From Thermoplasmata archaeon (lineage in GTDB: Archaea; Thermoplasmatota; Thermoplasmata; SG8-5; JAGLSY01), in contig JAGLQE010000023.1 in assembly GCA_023137005.1 (NCBI GenBank), positions 1 through 8,698 on the forward strand: a DNA stretch of 8,698 bases, in the 5' to 3' direction. Below are positions 7,401 to 8,698 of the stretch, in pieces (position 1 is the first letter of the stretch; each line of letters opens with the position of its first letter). The notes under the pieces are model-generated. The model did no database searches and was not told the origin of the DNA. It worked only from the letters and a program-made list of their open reading frames with translations. Position numbers and translations under genes: made by a program.

Positions 7401-8551
7401 TGATAGGGACTGTCAACTGTGAAGGACCAATTTTGGACGGCCAAGACGCCAGCTAGATCTCTCACGCTCACACTAATGGAATGAGTTCCATTGGCCAATG
7501 GAACATTTGGTGTATATATTATGGATCCAGCCACATAACCACCATTGTCTGCATCGTAAGGTATATTGACCGAGGCCCAGGCAGTCACATCCACACCATC
7601 CAGTTCTATGATCGGGGAAGTTCTGTCAAGTTCACTTCCATCTGAAACAGATAGTGTTGCTCCGATAGCTGGCAATGGATCTTCTATGATCTCATTTGAT
7701 CCCGGCATGAGACCTGTGATGGATGGGGCAGCCCTGTCCAGGTTCAATATGATAGGGATACTGGATAGATTGTTTTCCGCCGCTGTCCCTATCAGTATAA
7801 GGCCGTGATAGATCCCATCATCGTAACCTCCTGGAATATCCCAGGTGAGATCGAAAGATCTTTGTTCGTACGCATCCAGAGGGCTACTGTCTGTGCCTGT
7901 AGAGTTGAAGATCCCGTCCACATCGGATATCTGGTCGATCGTCATATCGAAATGAGCTGGTTCACTATTCACAATAAAGCCAAATATCTTGATCAAATAG
8001 GTCCCATCCTCTGGGTCATCCACAAAAGCCTCCTCATCAGCATCCCAATCTGCATCAAATGCAACACTTTCATTCTCTTGTGTCATGCCATCCAATGGCT
8101 CTCCGTTCTTGCCGTCCAGGAAGATCCCCAGATCCAGGTCTGGAGCATCTGCATGGCCCATTATGTGAACTATCAATTTATCACAAGAGCTCACATTCAA
8201 TGAGTGGGTGGTGTTCCCCGAGGCTAGCTGATCCTGGAATGAATTATAATTTGACCAATCATCATCATCCTGCCAGACCTCCATATCATAATATTCCGAC
8301 CGGTTTGAATTCTTGATGCTGATCTCAATGTCGGTCAAGGCACTATCGACCCAAAAGGAAACCTGCTCCGTGCCTGTCAAAGAATTTGTATCGATGTATA
8401 TCTCTTCTGGATAAGCAGTTATGTTCTCACCCGCCATAGGCATGAAAGGAGCAAGCTCCTTTCCACTGACTGTATCCTCAATTGTAAAAATAGCGGAAAT
8501 ACCGCCTAATGCCATTATCAAGCTCAATGCAATTACAATGATCTTTTTCAT
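1472..8551 (-). CDS. giant cell-surface protein with two tandem ABC substrate-binding (SBP family 5) domains, PKD stalk, one TM helix and zinc ribbon/SHOCT tail
   Basis: A 2359-residue type I membrane protein, probably capturing peptides or similar solutes at the cell surface. Order by residue: signal peptide 1-20; beta-rich domain about 43-272, perhaps PPC-like; three Ig-like modules about 275-380, 385-485 and 490-586; substrate-binding domain 1 593-1210; substrate-binding domain 2 1229-1732; FN3 about 1742-1825; Ig-like domain about 1830-1926 resembling Big_5 (FSEPMD motif); PKD 1930-2015 and 2021-2108; Asp-rich calcium stalk 2112-2228; TM helix 2242-2260 followed by KKK; zinc ribbon C2285/C2288/C2298/C2301; Pro-rich linker; SHOCT-like hairpin 2329-2358. 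By eye there are more than 30 N-x-S/T sequons, all before the TM helix, as expected if only that part is exported and glycosylated. The start has a good ribosome site and promoter. A solute-binding protein is normally 500-600 residues with one domain, so this is four times the usual size. No permease or ATPase genes are adjacent. The ligand cannot be named. Confidence 0.93.
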   Translation of the reverse strand: MKKIIVIALSLIMALGGISAIFTIEDTVSGKELAPFMPMAGENITAYPEEIYIDTNSLTGTEQVSFWVDSALTDIEISIKNSNRSEYYDMEVWQDDDDWSNYNSFQDQLASGNTTHSLNVSSCDKLIVHIMGHADAPDLDLGIFLDGKNGEPLDGMTQENESVAFDADWDADEEAFVDDPEDGTYLIKIFGFIVNSEPAHFDMTIDQISDVDGIFNSTGTDSSPLDAYEQRSFDLTWDIPGGYDDGIYHGLILIGTAAENNLSSIPIILNLDRAAPSITGLMPGSNEIIEDPLPAIGATLSVSDGSELDRTSPIIELDGVDVTAWASVNIPYDADNGGYVAGSIIYTPNVPLANGTHSISVSVRDLAGVLAVQNWSFTVDSPYQPGISHIPEIMASINYITPIVANAESDFGLQTIELYYKNVGDSVFTMAPMVKTGTNTYNAEIPAQTELGTIEYYLKAVDANSNTATLPATNPDTAPYLIEVYSYSTPKITHQPIYLYGDDPVTIDALISDNMGIDGATLFYQIDGDIVYASVPMINEGGHLYSANIPSASLKPNDVNYYISATDGALSVTHPIDINTPHVIQYTSTDVLGGDLRIAMQSDMMTTNPLIAGDDWTWMVLERIYDAPMRANTDTDELMPYIAVGSANVSGIGGDATWGWDDLDIGAFGMTPQADWNLTSGIAEATIFYDFTGVTWHDDTQMTIHDVMFSYHVQAQLPGWVSGIKCLMDKGGEAGSNFSDTHYLHIEKVYESGDHLQAALRFELQVQYADFFKDTLAVFLLPYHIWGNTISGQAVDDIMIWSDPGYTKDHAKAWDSAAALFWDNLIPIGSNAFEFDHWDKDLIVKVNTWRDHFYKEGWTPAYDPMGMAYQPNIDSITFKVYKTSEQAVLALKNDNVDLIGWSIPPTYAPFIENEPDLAIKQSIQNGFNYLAYNMRDDKRSFGYDAGGVDIGKPFRKAVAHCIDKQTIVHSLLQDYGIAGDGPISPISIWYNNTIPKYAFDPTEAKNILANAGYRLEDGSTGATAIANAGPGNWWVNPDGSFIGNAADGVIEILTTPADYDPVRAHSCLMIVSQLQDIGINAESITMDIGSLVNRIDQRDFDMYILGWAISTEPPEYLYDFFHSANAAAGLNYPGYSNVSFDADIDLARSTGDENERFQAIGDAHASIAYDLPYDVLYYRTNIEAYRSDSFTGWMVGPSGSIFNDGSIWNIKQPSFMIEQPSTILEKHTGGELRVALQQEPGPINPLVSTDENTDNVIDLVYDPLTRIDPQTKEIMPWVAESWTIAGNKTMITVNIRENITWHDGSDLTASDVKYTYDTYALPYIDSVGVVDGLTVIMILSSPDASLFSEALQLPLFPQGFTALSQENGCGPFMLGDIVAGSHLTLETYEDYAMGRANIDSIVFTHYPDDPVTYDPWDARVAGIYRAAEDLIYGQLDYIGWNLYSNHTKMMVEVPFGSGNNTNLIQSQESSVVRNEGSGLQYIGFNTQREPMNNTEFRRAIAHIIDKESLTIFDISGGLAIADSVLNHFNYPFCNETLETYERNEALANNVLDSAGFFDRDGDGWRDLPYSPYDSFNITMFGPPIEDLTANVMAGIIVNWLKSIGINATLRSNTSVVNMADIIADDFDMYFESLEGSQDPSILYDLGHSSSALNYANFNDAGMNALLDMMKAEVDPDMRAQYAQDCEGYLASQVPYIPLFHFRVNNAYRTDGFDGWVSTLDGFDDFRSYLNVHPLMDQTPMDAPLALYAFNNSEGQVNLTWTHNIETSIIGYNIYRSNITGGPYTLQDTVGEQTSYTDNDTVNGLGYYVITAIDPVSGYSNEASCISDDLIPPTILSTTPANATENMTVVAGVFIIEFSEPMDTSIDTVDTNLPGISVSWLDADTMEINYTTLDDLTDYYVDLTGQGHRDVEANALAGALNYTFDTLDSTDPIADAGVDQAIVSGTIVAFNGSGSTDNSTIETYIWTFSDDGSMQTLTGVAPTYNFTNDGTFMVTLTVTDAYGNTHQDNMTVTVAPGIDTTPPTANAGTDQTVIQGTIVTFDGSGSTDNIGIVNYTWAFDDGTTRATITLYGESPTYNFTSPGNYIVTLQVMDDAGNTGSDSMVVLVEAAPLDTDGDGIPDVSDTDDDNDGVLDVDDDFPFDDSEATDTDGDGTGDNADLDDDDDGFLDIWEEALDTDPLNSEDRPVDTDGDGIPDGDLENSEDWMDIDDDGDDVPDAVDADPLDPEITDIIDDVSDDGGINYLWIIMILVVAILVVALLMKKKPASTPPVEDVPEETAELETELCPSCGFEIEPGMSCPFCVDETAIEPPQPEVDTTPSESIPEPHPNQAMIDRIQKAFDDGKISEDQYKANMEKFNKQ
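1478..1567 (-). other. SHOCT-like C-terminal hairpin of the giant protein
   Basis: Residues 2329-2358. The pattern I-x-x-I-x-K-A-F-D-x-G-K-I-S-x-x-Q-Y (key residues DDGKISEDQYKANMEKF) matches the short helix-turn-helix SHOCT fold, in which a Gly-x-Ile-[ST]-x-x-[EQ]-[FY] turn is typical. It is cytoplasmic by topology. The family is linked to oligomerisation or protein contact; its exact role is not known. Confidence 0.7.
1649..1699 (-). other. cytoplasmic zinc ribbon of the giant protein
   Basis: Residues 2285-2301 read CPSCG, nine residues between the inner cysteines, then CPFC: a CX2C-X9-CX2C zinc ribbon. It sits about 24 residues after the membrane helix and is flanked by acidic and proline-rich linkers (EDVPEETAELE before; IEPPQPEVDTTPSESIPEP after). 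The four cysteines are the only paired CxxC motifs in the protein. No DNA-binding or catalytic domain accompanies it. Confidence 0.85.
1772..1831 (-). other. C-terminal transmembrane helix of the giant protein
   Basis: Residues 2241-2260 (NYLWIIMILVVAILVVALLM) are strongly hydrophobic, preceded by an acidic DDVSDDGG and followed by KKK. The positive-inside rule places the preceding 2240 residues outside and the zinc ribbon/SHOCT tail inside. Confidence 0.95.
1868..2218 (-). repeat. Asp-rich thrombospondin type 3-like calcium-binding repeats
   Basis: Residues 2112-2228 contain repeated DxDxDG cores: DTDGDGIPD (twice), DTDDDNDGVLD, DTDGDGTGD, DLDDDDDGFLD and DIDDDGDDVPD. Such repeats bind calcium and form a rigid spacer; here they are the stalk between the PKD domains and the membrane. 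On the DNA the plus strand shows as runs of catc/atcg triplets. The opposite strand's Ser-rich open frame over this area is a by-product of this composition. Confidence 0.9.
2228..2764 (-). repeat. tandem pair of PKD domains
   Basis: Residues 1930-2015 and 2021-2108. Both copies carry the PKD hallmarks: A-[DN]-A-G-x-D-Q, G-T-I-V-x-F-[ND]-G-S-G-S-T-D-N, a Tyr-x-Trp-x-F core with D-D-G, P-T-Y-N-F-T, and V-T-L-x-V-x-D. The first halves are nearly the same in protein sequence, pointing to an internal duplication. PKD domains are common extracellular spacers in archaeal surface proteins. Confidence 0.92.
3356..4867 (-). other. second substrate-binding domain (SBP_bac_5-type), residues 1229-1732
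   Basis: It begins GGELRVALQQEPGPINPL and contains the family hallmarks: ITWHDGSDLTASDVKYTYD at 1299-1317, GPFMLG at 1370-1375 and the FRRAIAHIIDK signature at 1496-1506. The hinge segment FDMYFESLEGSQDP lies at about 1626-1639, and the domain ends with YRTDGFDGW. A DRDGDGW loop at 1558-1564 is a calcium-type acidic loop often seen at this point in family-5 binding proteins; domain 1 lacks it. About 505 residues is normal for the family. Confidence 0.92.
4922..6775 (-). other. first substrate-binding domain (SBP_bac_5-type), residues 593-1210
   Basis: It begins GGDLRIAMQSDMMTTNPL, the same opening as domain 2. Matching landmarks are VTWHDDTQMTIHDVMFSYH at 694-712, the FRKAVAHCIDK signature at 954-964, the hinge segment FDMYILGWAISTEPPEY at about 1100-1116, and a closing YRSDSFTGW. 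At about 620 residues it is over 100 longer than domain 2. Extra sequence lies near residues 645-690 (Trp/Asp-rich, with GWDDLDIGAFG), 720-860 and 1013-1050. The two domains are clearly homologous but diverged, so different ligands are likely. Confidence 0.9.
8462..8551 (-). other. signal peptide of the giant protein
   Basis: Residues 1-30 begin MKKIIVIALSLIMALGGISA: two lysines, a hydrophobic core and a small-residue GGISA site suggesting cleavage after A20. There is no lipobox cysteine, so membrane attachment is by the C-terminal helix rather than by a lipid. Confidence 0.88.
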
Positions 8552-8557
8552 CTTCTT

Positions 8558-8564
8558 CCACCTC
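8558..8564 (-). promoter_or_regulatory. Shine-Dalgarno of the giant surface-protein gene
   Basis: GAGGTGG read on the minus strand, six bases (AAGAAG) before the ATG at 8551. It is a strong match to the complement of the archaeal 16S rRNA 3' end and fixes the start codon. Confidence 0.85.
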
Positions 8565-8594
8565 TGTGTCCCTGTATCCTATATTTATTATATA

Positions 8595-8612
8595 CATATA
8601 AAGTAATTTGGT
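8595..8612 (-). promoter_or_regulatory. BRE/TATA promoter of the giant surface-protein gene
   Basis: On the minus strand a CCAAAT BRE-like element (8607-8612) is followed after three bases by TTTATATG (8595-8602). A start site about 25 bp further falls near 8574, giving a leader of some 22 nt that just covers the Shine-Dalgarno. AT-rich sequence continues at 8581-8594. Confidence 0.7.
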
Positions 8613-8636
8613 ATTATTACAATTGTGAACACCAAC

Positions 8637-8645
8637 CTTATCTAT
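8637..8645 (+). promoter_or_regulatory. possible divergent TATA box
   Basis: CTTATCTAT on the plus strand, preceded by ACACCAAC as a possible BRE. It resembles the hutI element (CACAAATCCTTTATCTATC). A start 25 bp downstream of its centre would fall at about 8666, directly at the ATG at 8667. Confidence 0.35.
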
Positions 8646-8666
8646 CTGCATTTATTTCCCTCGCAC

Positions 8667-8698
8667 ATGGACATGACGGCCCAGTGCGTGCATTGCGT
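8667..8698 (+). CDS. possible start of a divergent leaderless gene (truncated by window edge)
   Basis: The ATG at 8667 opens a frame reading MDMTAQCVHC to the window edge; a second ATG lies two codons in at 8673. There is no Shine-Dalgarno, but a TATA-like element sits at the distance expected for a leaderless archaeal transcript. The CxxC at residues 7-10 could be part of a metal site. With only ten codons visible no family can be named. The alternative is that a minus-strand gene ends here: one minus frame reads through from the edge to a TAA at 8652-8654. Confidence 0.3.
   Translation, partial: MDMTAQCVHC

Noticed and set aside
1472..8551. The giant frame being two or more genes fused by a sequencing error
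   Set aside because: The frame is uninterrupted, has one signal peptide and one TM anchor at opposite ends, sequons spread through the whole ectodomain, and no internal ribosome site with a signal peptide before the second binding domain.
8652..8698. Minus-strand frame ending at TAA 8652-8654 and reading MHALGRHVHVRGK, resembling the start of SAM decarboxylase (LGRH motif)
   Set aside because: The resemblance is to the N-terminus of that family, but the frame stops after thirteen codons, so it cannot be that gene. Too little is visible to call it a C-terminus.

Overview
The window looks like chromosomal DNA from a mesophilic archaeon. The signs are BRE/TATA-type promoters (purine/A-rich element next to TTTAT boxes), a Shine-Dalgarno of the GAGGTG type, and a very large secreted, cell-surface-anchored protein built from PKD, fibronectin-III-like and thrombospondin-type-3-like modules. 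That protein also has a short cytoplasmic tail with a zinc ribbon and a SHOCT-like helical hairpin. This combination is familiar from Thermoplasmatota-type archaea, but the lineage is my inference; no rRNA or other marker gene is present.

Layout. Almost all of the window is two co-directional genes on the minus strand. From right to left: (1) positions 8551-1472, a 2359-residue single-pass surface protein. It has a signal peptide, several beta-sandwich modules, two complete tandem family-5 (oligopeptide/dipeptide-type) ABC substrate-binding domains, FN3, Ig-like, two PKD domains, an Asp-rich calcium-binding stalk, one transmembrane helix, a CxxC...CxxC zinc ribbon and a SHOCT-like C-terminus. 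(2) After a 50-bp gap, positions 1421-168, hutI, imidazolonepropionase of histidine degradation, with all expected metal and catalytic residues. The gap contains its own TATA-like element, so hutI may be transcribed alone, from read-through, or both.

Edges. At the left, an open frame on the plus strand (2-214) enters from outside and runs 47 bp into the 3' end of hutI; it may be the C-terminus of a convergent gene. At the right, 147 bp upstream of the giant gene hold its promoter. There may also be a second, divergent promoter and the first codons of a leaderless plus-strand gene starting at 8667, with an 8-bp palindrome between the two promoters.

How the genes may work together. The surface protein most likely captures peptides or similar solutes outside the cell, and HutI feeds an amino acid (histidine) towards formiminoglutamate. 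A peptide-capture and amino-acid-catabolism theme is plausible but unproven: no permease or ATPase of an ABC transporter and no other hut gene lies in the window. The main point of interest is the giant protein itself: two substrate-binding domains tethered outside, joined through one membrane helix to a zinc ribbon plus SHOCT tail inside. This layout could be a receptor as easily as a transporter component.
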